Source: Cricetomys ansorgei (lineage: Eukaryota; Chordata; Mammalia; Rodentia; Nesomyidae). From it: a DNA stretch of 64,000 bases. Positions 1 through 11,810 of the stretch are shown piece after piece. The stretch is taken from contig JAMJFZ010001816.1 of assembly GCA_026225945.1 (NCBI GenBank), positions 4,900,501 to 4,964,500 of the forward strand, written 5' to 3'. Positions within the stretch are counted from its first letter, which is position 1. Every line of letters begins with the position of its first letter. The position numbers and the translations under genes were made by a program. The notes below the pieces were generated by a model that was not told where the DNA came from, made no database searches, and saw only the letters and a program-made list of their open reading frames with translations.

Positions 1-1587
1 GTAATTTTACTGAAAAAAAAAAGGAAAGAGGTATGAGGTAGACTCTTGCTCTCTTTGAATGCTATTTTTGTCTAATGTGTACTGTGAGCCCTAATATTTG
101 TATTTGTTAGTTTTGGGCATGTGTAGCTAAAGTTTAAAATTACTGTGTTACAGACAATGATAGACATAATTTGTGGAATGTCACTGGAAAATGAGTTGCT
201 TTGTGGAGACACGGGGTTCATGCAGTGGTTGCGTGCAAAATGGAAAAAAAGAGAGAGGGGTGGTTTGAACTCCTTGGCAGCTCTAGAGGCGGACTGCGGA
301 GCAGGCCAGCTCCCTTTGTGCGCAGCAGCATGCTACTTCTTCCTGTGGAAGGACTCATCTCCTTAGGAGGTCATTCATTACACGGGAACCCTCCCTTGTC
401 ACCCAATGGAAAATGCAGGTAGTGATCCTGTGAACTGTCTTACGAAGAGGTTCCTCTGCCTTTTAATGTCAAATGTCCCTTGGCATTTGAAATGATTGGC
501 AGGATGGGGATATGTGTCTTAAGTACTAGGATCCAGTCTCTTCTAAGTCAATTGTAAGATGACAGTTTGGAACCAGCGGAAGCGCATAGCTTAGTGTTGG
601 TCACCAAATGACTTCCTCCTTTCCCTTTTTAAACAAATGCACGCAGGCCCTGTGTTTCTGTACTCTGGCTTACACAGGAACACGCTAGAGACAGTCTTTG
701 GGATTCTAGACACCTTTGGGTGGCTGTACGAGAACGTGGGAACAATTTTAAGTTGAGAGCTTGCTGATTGGCATGTGGTAGGTGTTCTGCTGACAATGAA
801 ATGGTCTTTGAGAAGGTTCTAGAATGTTGAGATTGAGGTTATGTGTATCATATGGTCAGAATTTGAACTGAGCCACTGAGCTTCGGGGGAAAGTTGTTGG
901 TTCCATTGGAGGGAAATCTTATCCAGTGGAAGGATCAGAGTAAAACCATCAGCCAGACAAGAAAGGGTTCAAAAGATAATTCTTGTTTCTTTAAAAGTTG
1001 AATTTAGACATTTCACAGCAAAATAAACGATGTTTTTGAATACTTGCGAACTTGGCGGTTGCTGCCTATGTCATTAGCTGATATTTTCTTTCACTAGATC
1101 TGCCCTTTAAAACCTCCCTGTTAATGGCTTTGGAGGCTACAGGTGGCTAGACAGGTTTGGGACCAGTGTTGTGCAGTGTCCTGGCGCCAGCTCTGTTCCT
1201 CCTCTACTCCATTAGTTTAATTATGACTTGCAGCAGGGATCTCTCCTAGGAGCCCCAGCTTGGTACTGTCACTTCATGGCTTCCTTCCAGCAGGGTGACC
1301 ACGTGACCGCGCAGCACATGGAGAGACATGCCAGCAAGTAGGAGCCTGGGCTAGACTGGGTGCCCTTCTGTTCTAGAGTAGGCTAAATGTTTTCAAATAT
1401 CTTTTGTGGACCGTGAAGGACAGAAGGCAAATATTTCTTTCCTTTTGATAATCAGGGGTCTGCGCTGTGATTTCACCAGGACCATGCGGTGTGACATGAG
1501 ACAGGTCTGAGTTTAAACCCTACCTTTGAATGAATGTGGCCTCAAATTATTTAAGATGACGCTGACTGTATTGAACTGAACCACATG
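1..1587. other. Single-copy upstream intron sequence
   Basis: Nothing recognisable was found here apart from a short A-tract near position 14-23. Two overlapping 73-codon ORFs near 145-422 show no family resemblance and are not annotated. Confidence 0.5.
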
Positions 1588-1671
1588 GATGGGTGGGTGG
1601 GCAAAGAAGGGGAGGGAGAGGGAGAGGAGGGAGGGAGAGAGAGGAGGACAGGGAGAAAGAAGGGAAGGTGT
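1588..1671 (+). repeat. Purine-rich (GGGA/GA) low-complexity tract
   Basis: This run of about 84 nt is almost entirely G and A, with GGGA and GAGA motifs. Mirror-type purine tracts of this kind can form triplex or H-DNA; that is an inference only. Confidence 0.8.
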
Positions 1672-2643
1672 GGTTGAGACGAGGTGATCACACCTGTTTG
1701 TTTTGACTTTTGATAACTTAAGTGGAGAGCCTGTGGTCTCGATTTACTTAATCCTGTGAATCACAATCTCATTGCGTAAACCGTATCACACCTTAAATAG
1801 CTTGCTGATGAGTAAAGCTCACAACCATTTAGTAGGACTAAAACTACTAAATACAATGTTTCAAAATTGGAATTTCTTTCAGAACACTGATTCCCCCCTC
1901 GCCCCCCAAATATTCATTCTTCCTACTATAAGGATTGGATCTCATTTGAAAATGTAATTTAATTTTTACAAACAGACTGCCTTTACCGTGTTGTGAGGTG
2001 TTTTACAGGCTATTACAAGTTTTGTAATGTTTTCAGATACAGAATTGATTTCGTAGCTTTTAATAATCTGGAGTCAGTTTCTTTATGTAAAGAGTGTTAT
2101 GTTAATACCTTGCAAATTGGATACCCATTTTCTATGACAAAGCTTTTTCTCTGTCTACTGTGGAAGGATGTTAACAGTTGATGTCTGGCTGGTTAGTCAC
2201 TGCTGTGATAGCTGGCTTTTATGACTGCTTCTGAACCAGGCAAGAGCTGAGGATCTCCTGTGTATCATCTAATTCTCACCCTAACTCCACAGGACAGATA
2301 CCTTTAGTCTCCATTTCACGGATGAAAACACAGTCAGATGAAGCAGTTTGTTCAGTTCCTGGTAGGTAGTGGCAGAGCAGAGTTGAAACACAGGCACCCA
2401 GGCCCAGAATCCTGACCTGGCCTTTCTTGGGCAGCTGGAGATGTGGTGAGTGACCTTAAGGAATGCAGCTCAGGTGGCCTCTTGTACTGAGAGAAATTCT
2501 TACTGCAAATGTATGCCTTTCTTTGCTTTGGAGCTCTCGGCGAGTTTCGTGTCACTTGGCTTCGGTTCTTTTGGCAGGGTCATAGCTGACTTTACTTTTA
2601 CACGGATGCAGAAAGTGCTGCTTAAAAACTAATCAGTTTTCAG
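1672..2643. other. Single-copy intron sequence
   Basis: No repeat family, exon or RNA gene is recognisable here. Confidence 0.45.
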
Positions 2644-2812
2644 CTAGGTGGCGGTGGCGCACACCTTTAGTTCCAGACTATGAAGGCAGAGGCAGGAGGA
2701 TCTCTGAGTTCATTGCCAGCCTGATCTACAGAAGGAGTTCCAGGACAGCTAGGGCTACACAGAGAAACCCTGTCTCGAAAAACAAAAAGCAAAGCAAAAC
2801 AAACAAAAAATT
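2644..2812 (+). repeat. B1 SINE, near full length
   Basis: This 7SL-derived SINE runs from a GGTGGCGGTGGCGCACACCTTTAG-like head through the CCAGCCTGATCTACA arm and the GAAACCCTGTCTCGA end. It finishes in an A-rich tail. Confidence 0.92.
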
Positions 2813-2847
2813 AAGATGGAATATCCAGTGCATACACTATGCATGTT

Positions 2848-2972
2848 TTCTTTTCCTTCCTTCTTTTCTTCCTTCCTTCCTTTTTTTCTTCTTTTGTTTT
2901 CTGAGAACTCAGATCCACCTGCCTCTGCCTCCCAAGTGCCGGGATTAAGGATGTGCATCATCACCACCTGGC
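2848..2972 (-). repeat. Pyrimidine tract plus truncated B1 SINE (minus)
   Basis: A TTCC/TTTC-rich run (about 2848-2900) is followed by GATCCACCTGCCTCTGCCTC through CACCACCTGGC. That is the 5' half of a B1 read on the minus strand. Confidence 0.8.
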
Positions 2973-3082
2973 ATTATGCACAGTTTCCTAAAAGTCATAA
3001 AATGTCTAGAGAAGATTAAAATATCCAAAGAGAATTTTGACTGTATGAAATTTTAGAGTATCAAAAATTTTATTTTCATTCC

Positions 3083-3206
3083 CCCCCTCTGTCTCTCTCT
3101 GTCTCTCTCTCACACACACGCAAACACACACAAACATACATGTGCACACACACAAGCATACATGCGCACACACATATGTACATACATCTGCACACGTACA
3201 CATACT
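3083..3206. repeat. Compound CT / CA microsatellite
   Basis: (CTCTGT)n passes into an interrupted CA tract with CATACATG variants. Confidence 0.9.
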
Positions 3207-3738
3207 CAATTTCTGTTTAGACAGTGCATCCCTTGTAGTCAGATGATTAAAAACAACGAACATGCTGTAATCTACTGTGTTTCCATTGATACTCTCAGCA
3301 CTTTAGTATTAATTTTGAAGGCATAATAATGAAGTACATTAATTTCGATTTCTAAAATCTAAGTAAATTGAACACAATGAACTATTTTTATTTATGCATT
3401 TCCCAACCACGTACCAGCCGATGCAGTTGTTACTCTCTTACTATAAAATGCTGTGCCTATTAGATGAAGTTTTAGTGTTTGTTGTGTGGGGATGGCTTTC
3501 TAGAAAGTTAAGCTTCTGAGCTTCACATTTTTTACTAGTGAAGTAACAAGAAGCACCGAATGTAATGTTTTGGGCCACATAGCCAATGAGAACTTGCCAA
3601 GTGTAAAAACTGCTGCCTTTTACTCCCTTCCTCTCTGTTACCTGTAGGAAATATAGAAATTTGCCTATGCCTGATGGAGTCTGATTTCTTTTGACAATTG
3701 CTCTTTTAAAATCAATCCATATATTACACAAGCACCTG
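3207..3738. other. Single-copy intron sequence
   Basis: Nothing recognisable was found here. A 109-codon minus ORF at 3441-3770 runs into the LTR and lacks any family features. Confidence 0.4.
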
Positions 3739-4074
3739 TGTAGCTGAATGGTGCTGTGGTGGCTCAGCAAGGAGACACGGAGGCATATTCATAGGTGCAA
3801 GCTCTGCCAGACCTCAGCAGAGGGAACCACTGTCCTGGCCAGTGTCATACTGGCCAGTGGAACCTCGAGCCTCTGAGATGCTCAGGTGTTATTATTGATC
3901 CAGAACTCCTCAGGTGTTCTGCTGGTAGCACGTGCAGATCATGAGCAATTAAACATCCTTCACATAAATCTAACTCCTGAAAACAATACAAAATGGCAAG
4001 ACCCGGGCAGCCCCTCACCCAACAGTGCACAAAACAATTATTTTATACATAACTAAAAATAAACTTCCACAGCA
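3739..4074 (-). mobile_element. Solo LTR of an ERVK-like family (minus), 6-bp target duplication
   Basis: Read on the minus strand this 336-bp unit starts TGCTGTGGAAG and ends AGCTACA. It aligns over its whole length with the LTRs at 36051-36375 and 37663-37980 and with 45640-45973. It is flanked by exact CACCTG copies at 3733-3738 and 4075-4080, as expected for a 6-bp ERVK-type duplication. There is no interior, so it is most simply a recombined solo LTR. It carries no coding sequence. Confidence 0.88.
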
Positions 4075-4080
4075 CACCTG

Positions 4081-4487
4081 TGATTGTTAAAGAATATAAA
4101 GAAAATAAAACCCCAAATAGCTCCTATTGGACATAATTGCTATTAGTCTACTTTGTCTATATTTGTATGATACTTTCTTATAGAACTGTAGAAATTGGTA
4201 CCAAAATCATGTGTTGTTTTGTAAGTTGCTTCTTAGTTAATATTTTAAGGATTGTTTACAAGAGCTAAATCTACTATCGTGAGTTGAAATTTTGTGTAGT
4301 TTTCTGGCTATATTATATTGTAATCAATTTCCTATTGCTGGGCAATTTAAGATGTTCAAAACTTATTTATTCTATGATGTTGTACAGCTAATTTTGTATG
4401 ACCACGTGTAGTTGTCTTGTCTTAGTACAAATTCCTAGGTCTGCTCATTTTGACCTGAGGCTATACAGACTTACAACTTCTTAGGTG
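4081..4487. other. AT-rich single-copy intron sequence
   Basis: Nothing recognisable was found here. Confidence 0.4.
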
Positions 4488-4641
4488 TGTGTGTGAGTGT
4501 GTGTTGCATACATATGTACTGGTTAGAGGATAGCTTGTGGGAGTAGGTTCTCTCTTTCTATCATGTGGATTTTGGGCATCAAACTCAAGTCATCAGGCTT
4601 GGCCCAATCACCTCTACCCACTGAGCTATCTCTCTGGCCCC
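4488..4641 (-). repeat. B3-type SINE (minus)
   Basis: A GT-rich tail is followed by the antisense tRNA-derived head, ending ACTGAGCTATCTCTCTGGCCC. Confidence 0.8.
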
Positions 4642-4775
4642 AGACTTAAAACTTCTGATACACAGCACAAACTGCCTCCTGGAAGGCTGGCCTTCTTTAG
4701 TTACTGCAATTACTGAGCCTGCCAGGTTTCCGTGTCCTCAATGTGGAAACCATTATTTAAAAAATCTTGGCCCAG

Positions 4776-4985
4776 GTGATGGGGAGATGGCTCAGCAGCT
4801 GAGAGCACTTGATATTCTCCCAGGGGACCAGGGTTATATTCCCAGCACTTGTACCAGTCAGTTCATATCTGCCTGAAACTCTAACTGCAAGAGACCTGAC
4901 ACTCTATTCTGACCCGAGTAGACACCCACACATGCATATGTGCACACACACATGAACACACACATACAAGTAAATAAAAAAATTA
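4776..4985 (+). repeat. B3-type SINE (plus)
   Basis: The head is GGGGAGATGGCTCAGC, with the internal promoter region near GGACCAGGGTTATATTCCCAGC. A CA-rich stretch and an AAATAAAAAA tail follow. Confidence 0.85.
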
Positions 4986-5184
4986 GTCAAGTTTGTATAT
5001 TTAATCTATTTTTTTTTGTATAAGTACAGTATAAGTAAAGTCTGGCCTTATCATTATTTAAATTTAGGTAACACTGATTACATTAATATTTTGATATAGG
5101 AAAAGGGTCTGGGGTCATATTAAACTTTTACCTTTCTGTAGTATTTCATTTTCATTAAAAAAAAAAGATGTGTACATGTATGTC

Positions 5185-5350
5185 CATCATGTGTGTACAG
5201 TGCCTGAGGAAGCCAGAAGAGGGCAGTAGACCTCCCCAGGACTGAAGTTTACAAATAGTTGTGAGTCACCATATGGGTGATGGGAATTAAACCTGGGTCC
5301 TCTGGAAGAGCAGCCAGTGCTCTTAACCACTGAGCTAATTCTCCAGCCCC
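5185..5350 (-). repeat. B3/B2-type SINE (minus)
   Basis: The antisense head CTCTTAACCACTGAGCTAATTCTCCAGCCCC is at the right, and GGGTCCTCTGGAAGAGCAGCC precedes it. Confidence 0.85.
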
Positions 5351-6391
5351 CTTTCTGTGATCTTTTAAAATGAGCTCTTCCTGGGTAGTTGGAGTTTCTG
5401 AATAAGTCTATTTTGGCATCTGGATTTTATTAAATAGTATTCTAGGCATTATTCAGCCTTGCTATTAAATAATTGGAGTATTGACAAGTGATAACTTCAG
5501 GATTAATTCATGTCCTGGATTAGGTTTACATTGTTTGGCTACTCTCACACATTACTGTAAAGCATCTGAGCCTCTGCACATGGCTGAGCATGCAATTGTT
5601 TTCCCTGTTTGAGACGAACAGACTTGGGAAAGAGGTGGTTTAACATGTTTAAGATCACGTAGCTCTTAGGTAGTGAAAGTAGGGTTGAGTTTAGCTTTTT
5701 GTGACTCAAGCCCCTTCTCTCCTGCTACGTGCTCTGCTCTCTGGACTGACCCGCACGCTGTGGTGACTGTCACTTTTCATGGTTCTCCTTGTATCTGCAG
5801 ATCACAGCCTTTCTTTCTTCTACATCACTGCTTTTCATCTAGATTGGTTTGAGAATGCCATGGCTATCTGATTCCCGTGCCTCTGAGGGCTTTGATTGGG
5901 TTAGAGATAGTGGGCGTATCTGGGCCTTGCTCTTTGACTATGGGTAGGAGATTCTTGAAGAATGAGCTGTCTTGGTGTTTTCCATACTTGGGTCCACCCT
6001 CACTTTGAGTTTGCTTCTGATCTCTTTTGGGAGGAATTCTGGAGTTTGTTGCACAGGTTATCTGAGCTAATCCTTGGGTGGGCCACTCAAGGTAATTCTT
6101 AAAGCAGTACATCATTCTGTTTAGACATGTTCTTTACTATGTTTTTAAATACAATACTTAACTTATGTGACTGAGCTAGAGGGAAGAGCTGCCTGCTTTC
6201 TAATTAATAATCTTCAGCCCGGTGTTCCCAGCAGGAACAGAGACAGTCTCATGTTTAATTCATGCAGCTGTGTGGTCCACCTACAGGTGGGGAAGGACCC
6301 TCTATTTCTTCCTGGGTTTGAGAGTATCACTAATCCCAGCCAGGCTCTTAAAAAACCAACTTATAAGAAACTAAATCAATTTCCACCTTTC
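5351..6391. other. Single-copy intron sequence
   Basis: Nothing recognisable was found here. Confidence 0.4.
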
Positions 6392-6460
6392 TCTCTGTGT
6401 CTCTGTCTGTCTACTTCTGTCTCTGTTTTTCTCTCTCTCTGTGAGTCTCTTTCTCTCGTG
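6392..6460. repeat. CT-rich low-complexity tract
   Basis: This is a degenerate TCTG/CTCT repeat. It lies inside the longest spurious ORF of the window. Confidence 0.85.
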
Positions 6461-6932
6461 AAATATAGGCACACACCACCATGCTTTGCTCTGCTAACTC
6501 TGAGTAGAAAAGTGGCTTGTGATTTTTGTCACCGACAGACCTACTGTGGGCTCCAGCAATCTTGGGCATTATGGAATAGCACAGAGTTAGGAATTCCAGA
6601 TGAACTCAAAGACAAGGGCAGTGACAGTGGGGGTAGGGAACATTATCCATCCGTGTGCCTCATCCCTTTAGCCAACCTGAGATAGAAGAGTCACGACTTT
6701 CAAATTCATAGTTCCAGAAATGTATTTCTCCCCACAGGGGGGCAAATAGGACAAGGGTTCCTGCTGCTGAGCCATCGGGGCTGAGAACCAGGCCCAAGAG
6801 CTATTTATAGAGTGGCTCCTCCACCTCCATCATCATCTCCCCATTTTCTGCTCATGCTGCCCCTGTGGAGTTCCCACCCCATTTCAACTCATCCTTCCTC
6901 TAGAGACCGATGCTAGTTATTTCTTCCCTGAC

Positions 6933-6996
6933 GTTCCTCTAAGATCTTTGGTGGTGGGAACCGCGTTCCTCTAAGACCTTTGGTGGTGGGAACTGC
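6933..6996 (+). repeat. 32-bp direct tandem duplication
   Basis: Two adjacent 32-bp units (6933-6964 and 6965-6996) begin GTTCCTCTAAGA and contain TTTGGTGGTGGGAAC. They differ at only two positions by eye. Confidence 0.9.
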
Positions 6997-7105
6997 AGTC
7001 GGCCCGACCACCGAGAATTGTCCATGCCACGCGTTGGCCATTTCGCCTCAGTCTTGTCTTTCTGTGCAAGGGTTCAGACTCTCCTTAGGGTGCTTCAGTG
7101 GCTAG

Positions 7106-7445
7106 CTGGGGAAGTGGCTCAGTAGGCAACAGTGCTTGCTGTGCAAGCATGAAGAGCCAGAATCAGAACACGGCACCACAGGAGAGAGGGAAAGCAGAAG
7201 ACGGCTGCATGTGGGCTGTGACCCCAGCTCCGTGGTGGGTACAGACGGGCAGAGACAGGATCATAGGCGTGCCAGCTACCAGCACAGCTCCAGGCTCAGG
7301 GAGAGACCTTGTTTGAAAGTAAGAAGGTAGAGGGTGGTAAAGTAGGAAACAGAATATCTTCCTTTGGCTTCTGCAGCCTTGTACACAGCTACCCAGATGT
7401 GCACACCCCACACTCGCACAATGCACACACTCACGCACATACACA
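7106..7445 (+). repeat. tRNA-derived rodent SINE, B3/B4-like, with CA-rich tail
   Basis: The head CTGGGGAAGTGGCTCAGTAGGC resembles the tRNA-like A-box region. The body includes AGAGACCTTGTTTGAAA, and the end is a degraded CACA tract. Subfamily assignment is uncertain. Confidence 0.6.
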
Positions 7446-7691
7446 ATGAAAAGAATAACTAGCGCTTATAGCCACACATTGGGTATCTACAGCAATACGT
7501 TAAAGAAGAACCATCCCTCTGCTACTTAACTTTCCAACGAAGTGAGGCATTTACGGACAGAATGGAAATAAATCATGTACACATGTAAACGCTATTTCAA
7601 GTTCTATCTTAAATTGCGTATATTTACACTTGGTGGATCATCTATAGTTTCTCTTTTAATACATTGGAAATTTAGTTTTTTGTTTGTTTGG

Positions 7692-7862
7692 GTTTTTTTT
7701 TTCTTCTTTTTCTTTTTTGAGACAGGGTTTCTCTGTTGTAACTCTGGCTGTCCTAGAACTCACTCTGTAGACCAGGCAGGACTTGAACTCACAGAGATCC
7801 ACCTGCCTCTGCCTCTGCTTCCCAAGTGCTGGGACTAAAGATGTGCGCTACCACTGCATGGC
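7692..7862 (-). repeat. B1 SINE (minus)
   Basis: A T-rich tail is followed by GAGACAGGGTTTCTCTGTTG, the CTCTGTAGACCAGGC arm, and CCCAAGTGCTGGGACTAAAG. It carries the 'gttgtaac' variant also seen at 57366 and, on the other strand, near 63155. Confidence 0.92.
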
Positions 7863-8215
7863 TTTTAGTTTTGTTTTTTTTTAAAAAAATACTCATTTAT
7901 TTTTGAGATGATATCATTATCACGTTTCCTCTTCTCCCCGAAAGCCCTCTCGTATACCCTTGTTCCTTTTCAAACTCATGGCCTCTGCAACTTTTGTTTG
8001 TTACACTACAGGAAACACTTGTTGAGTTGTTTCTGTGTGTTTGCTCACACTAAAATGGTTGTAAGTCAGAATAGAACACAGTTTCCTACGAGGAATGGCT
8101 TTGGGTGACACATGCAAATTGTTCAGATAAAATAATAAAGGCTTATTAGTTAATAAAATTACGGATTACCTTGTTCCTTATCCATATTTAGTCAATACTC
8201 AAATCTGTCTTTCAG

Positions 8216-8286
8216 GCTGTGACTGAGAAGAATTTTGAAACAAAGGATTTTCGAGCCTCTCTAGAAAACGGAGTTCTGCTGTGTGA
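8216..8286 (+). CDS. Lmo7: Lmo7 internal exon, start of the CH domain (exon A here)
   Basis: This 71-nt exon reads AVTEKNFETKDFRASLENGV then LLC, and its last two bases (GA) start an Asp codon finished by the next exon. From memory this matches the opening of the calponin-homology domain of LMO7, a multidomain adherens-junction, actin-associated and nuclear-shuttling protein with CH, PDZ and LIM domains. The paralogue LIMCH1 differs clearly here (it has SFGDKDFRTGLENGILLCE in the same place). The acceptor is a pyrimidine-rich tract ending TTTCAG at 8210-8215, and the donor is a consensus GTAAGT at 8287-8292. The exon starts in phase 0 and ends in phase 2. No ORF caller would flag it, because it is short and opens with no ATG. 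I did not find the upstream exon in 1-8215, so the start codon and signal for translation are outside the window. Confidence 0.95.
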
Positions 8287-8292
8287 GTAAGT

Positions 8293-10108
8293 ATTTAAGA
8301 CATGCCCTCTGCATTCACGGGTGTGTGTCCTTGGTCCAAAGTGAGATTTGATCCCTGCAAGCTGACACCTCCCTGGTATGGACAGTAGGGAAGAGGTTAT
8401 CTATCAGTCTTGGTATCTAAAGATAGTATTGGTGAAATATATATTATTTTTAATTAGTAAATGAGTAAGAGTCTGTTATTGCTTTATGGGCGGATAGTTG
8501 AGGGGGAAGCTGATTATTCTGACTATAACTTTCACTGTGTATCATTGTCTCATTTTAAAGTTCATATAAAAGATCCTTTTCATCAGTAAGATGACATGAT
8601 GATCTGAGTAGCAAATTTTTCTTTCAGGTTTAAGTGGATCCATTACATTACCGAAGTCAATTTGAATCATTTACTACATATTCAATTAATAGATACCACT
8701 GTGAGCCACATCCCATGCCGTGGTTACCAGAAGTTAAACAGGCTGGTGCCCTGATTGGTGGTATGGGGTCTACATTGTTTGCTTTGGGCAGCGTTTGGTT
8801 CTGCATTGGCTGCATAGTACAGGTAACAAATAGGTGACCTTTGTGGGTAGAGGCAGGCCTGTGAGGGAAAGGCTAAAATCCTGGAGGAAAGTATGGGTTG
8901 CAGAAGAGAGCAAACAAATTATGAGAATGTACTTGAGTTCCCACCCACATTTTTTGAAAGCCCTTGAGAATTCCAATCTAGACTCTTATCACGTAGATAT
9001 TTACGGAATCTGTCCACATGTACCCTCTGGGAGTAAACTACTGGAACCTAGATGTTTTCCTTCTTTTTGGTGACAGGGTCTCTTGTAGGCCAGTATATAC
9101 CATCATGCTGGCCCACAAGCTGCCGTTAGCTGCTTTTGATTCTCCCTTTGAACTATGCTGTTTGCAGTAAGATTCCAAGTGAAAGGGTTAGACTCCTTTT
9201 TCCATTGCTTCTGGACGCTCACACAAGTGACTTAACTTTTATTTAAATTTACAAGTGATTTTATGCTCAAGCCTTATTTTTCTCATCTACAAAATAGAGA
9301 TCAGGGCATTTGATCTGCTGGATTCTTGGTGCTGCTGTGTTCAATGATATGGAGTTTAGGTTCGACTAACTATGGACCTTGGTGTAGGTACAAGTCGTTA
9401 GGAAGATGGCCACGGAAACCAGCCGAGCTGACAGCCGTCTAAACTCCTTTGAGAATATCATTAATTCATTAATTCAATACATATGAAGTTACTGGCATTA
9501 AACTGGTTGTGATTTACAAGACATGTCAATTTTATATGGCTTCAGCTAATGTATACCAGGAAAAAAGCATCTTCAGGGCCACAGATGAAGTAGAAAGGGT
9601 ATTTCTACTCCTCACTCAGCTGTGTGCTCCCAACCCTTGTCGAGCAGTGTTTAAATTCATTAATAGGGCTGCGTGGTCTACTCAGTGGGTGGTAGAGGGG
9701 AAATTATCTTGATTTGACAACTGTGTGATTTAAGTGTTTTCTCATGTGTTTAGATGATGAGAGAGAGCAAATGTCTTTATCTGGAAGCATGTGGCCTGGA
9801 AAGGGCCATGGCTCTGAGCCTGCCTACTTGAGCGTTTGCAGAAGAAGCTGTCCGAGGATGCTAAGCTCCACATCTTGCAGGGAATTAGGTGGCATTATGC
9901 AGAAGTGTGCCTATGAAGCGGGAAGATTTTTTTTTAGACTTAAGAGCACATGTAGCCCAAATAGATGATCTATCTACAGAGGTCCCTTTGTGGGTTACAT
10001 ATTTCTAATGATTAGCTGTTGCTCAGAATAATTTAAGGATCTACCTTGTGGAGAAGGGCCTCCATAAATGTGTGACCACACATGCTTGCCTGTGGCCTCC
10101 CTTCCTTT
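8293..10108. other. Single-copy intron sequence
   Basis: I saw no repeat family and no second splice-flanked coding block here. Short ORFs exist but have no recognisable features. Confidence 0.45.
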
Positions 10109-10760
10109 ATTAGTTTTTTTGTTGTTTGAGAGTTCCGTACATGCGTGTGTTTTGGTCGTCTGTCCCCGCCCCCCATTCCCTCAGGCTGGACTCCTCCACT
10201 CCTGTTCCCACTATTCCCTCCCAATTACTTTCCATCTTTTTTTTTTTCCCCTTAATCCAATTGTCCATTTACGGCTTCCAGTCTGTATGTGTGTGCAGGA
10301 TTGCTGGACCATGGGGAACCTCTCAGATGTGGCCCTGAAGAAAGCTGACTCTCCCATTGCTAGTAGCATCAATTGCCAATAGTTCCTCAGCTAGGGCTGG
10401 GACTTCCTGCCCACCTCTCTCCATGCTGAGGTTTTGTCTGGCTTTGTCTTGCACAGGTCTTCTGTTTGCTGTCACAATGGTTGTGAGTTCATATGTGCAG
10501 CTGCTCTGTTGTATTTCCCCTTCTGGGTCTTCTGATCTTTCTGCCCCCTCTTCCTCCATGCGCTCTGAGTCTTGGGAGGAGGAGACATGCTATCGATGTC
10601 CCATTTAGGGCCGAGATGCTTCAGCCTCTTATTCTTTGCACTTGGGCTGTGACAGGTCTCTGTTCACTGTGACACCTCTTCTGGATGTAACCGTAGCTTA
10701 TGCACCAGCTCTGGGTCTGAGTGATTTGAAATGATTTCCAAAATCTACTCAGGCTAAGAG
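10109..10760 (-). mobile_element. Lx-type L1 3' region fragment (minus)
   Basis: A T-rich tract is followed by TTTGAGAGTTCCGTACATGC-like sequence and then the blocks AAAGCTGACTCTCCCATTGC, CAATTGCCAATAGTTCCTC and GATGTCCCATTTAGGGC. From memory these are hallmarks of the untranslated 3' part of old rodent L1 (Lx), in antisense. The copy is truncated and non-coding. The ORFs of up to 104 codons across it are incidental. Confidence 0.75.
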
Positions 10761-10931
10761 ACAGGCATATCATTACACATAAGGATAGAAATTAGATAAA
10801 TTAGAATAGAAATAATTTCTTAATTGATCCAAACTAATACAAATCAAAATAAATGTAGTTTCTACTCTAATAGTAGCAACAAGCATCTCATTACATTCAT
10901 ATTTGCTATAGATATATGCTGTTAATAAACC

Positions 10932-11026
10932 TATCATCCATCCATCCCATGTATCCATCCATCCATCCATCTCTTCTTCTTCTTCTTCATCATCATCATC
11001 ATCATCATCTATGTATCTGTCTGTCT
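10932..11026. repeat. Compound ATCC / TTC / CAT microsatellite
   Basis: (ATCC)n, (TCT)n and (CAT)n lie in succession, followed by a short CTGT run. Confidence 0.92.
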
Positions 11027-11426
11027 AATTTATTTTTTTATAATCCTCATTAATTTTTACCATTAGTGAATTTCTTAATATTTCATCTAGTAATTTCAGC
11101 ATCTTTTATTCATCAATCCCACTTTTCTTCCTTTCTTTTTTTTAAACCCGAGATTCTGAAATATCCAAGGCAGGAGTTGGAGGAGGTTTTTATAGCTTTC
11201 ACTCAGCTCGTAGTAGACTAGCATTTCAGACTCCAAATTGGGAACAGCCTCTGCACTGAAGCTTTAGACAGGAAGCACCCCGAGGGACAAACCTGCACTG
11301 GGCATTTACTGGCAGGCCGTCAGAGTATTGAGATGAGTGTGTTGGTGGGAGGGATTTTAGTCCTACTGAGTTTGGTTGACTGTGGATCTAGTGAGTTGAA
11401 AGCTAAAGATTACTGTTTTGTGCATG

Positions 11427-11492
11427 GTGTGTGTGTGTGTGTGGGTGTGTGCGCATGTGTGTGCGCGCGCGTGCGTGTGTGTGTGTGTGTGT

Positions 11493-11529
<37 letters not shown>

Positions 11530-11810
11530 TGCATGCAAGAAGCCATCAACATCGGGTGCCTCGATCATTTGATCAATCTCCAGCTTGTTTGTTAGAAATG
11601 AGATGTGCCACTGAATCTGGAGTTGATCGATTTGGTGAGGCTGGTTGGACAATGAGATCCATGTCTCGACCTCCCAAATGTTGGCACTCTGGGGCTCCCA
11701 GGCCTGGCTTTTTGCATGGGCGCTAAGGATCTGATCTCAGATCCTTGTGCTTTCGTGTAGGCAGGCAGTTCATCAACTGAACCATCTCCTTGCTTGTTCT
11801 TATACTGTTG
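11427..11810 (-). repeat. GT microsatellite and degraded rodent SINE (minus)
   Basis: An uneven GT tract (11427-11530) includes GCGC interruptions. The sequence to its right ends in TCATCAACTGAACCATCTCC, an antisense SINE head of B3/B4 type. The GT run is probably the expanded tail of that element, an inference. Confidence 0.65.

Noticed and set aside
1385..1450. Possible old DNA-transposon fragment (CTTTTGTGGACCGTGAAGG...)
   Set aside because: The resemblance to a known mammalian repeat was too short and weak to support a call.
6167..6685. 172-codon ORF, the longest in the window
   Set aside because: It crosses a CT-rich low-complexity tract, has no splice or family signature, and shows no recognisable domain; it is a chance opening.
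1..8215. Upstream Lmo7 exon or promoter in the first 8 kb
   Set aside because: I found no CpG-rich block and no in-frame, splice-flanked segment that would continue LMO7 upstream of AVTEKNF.
10068..10608. ORFs of 70-104 codons near 10.1-10.6 kb
   Set aside because: They lie in the antisense of an Lx L1 3' region.
11418..11726. Cys/Val-rich ORFs over GT tracts here and at 53434 and 32471
   Set aside because: They are translations of GT microsatellites, not genes.
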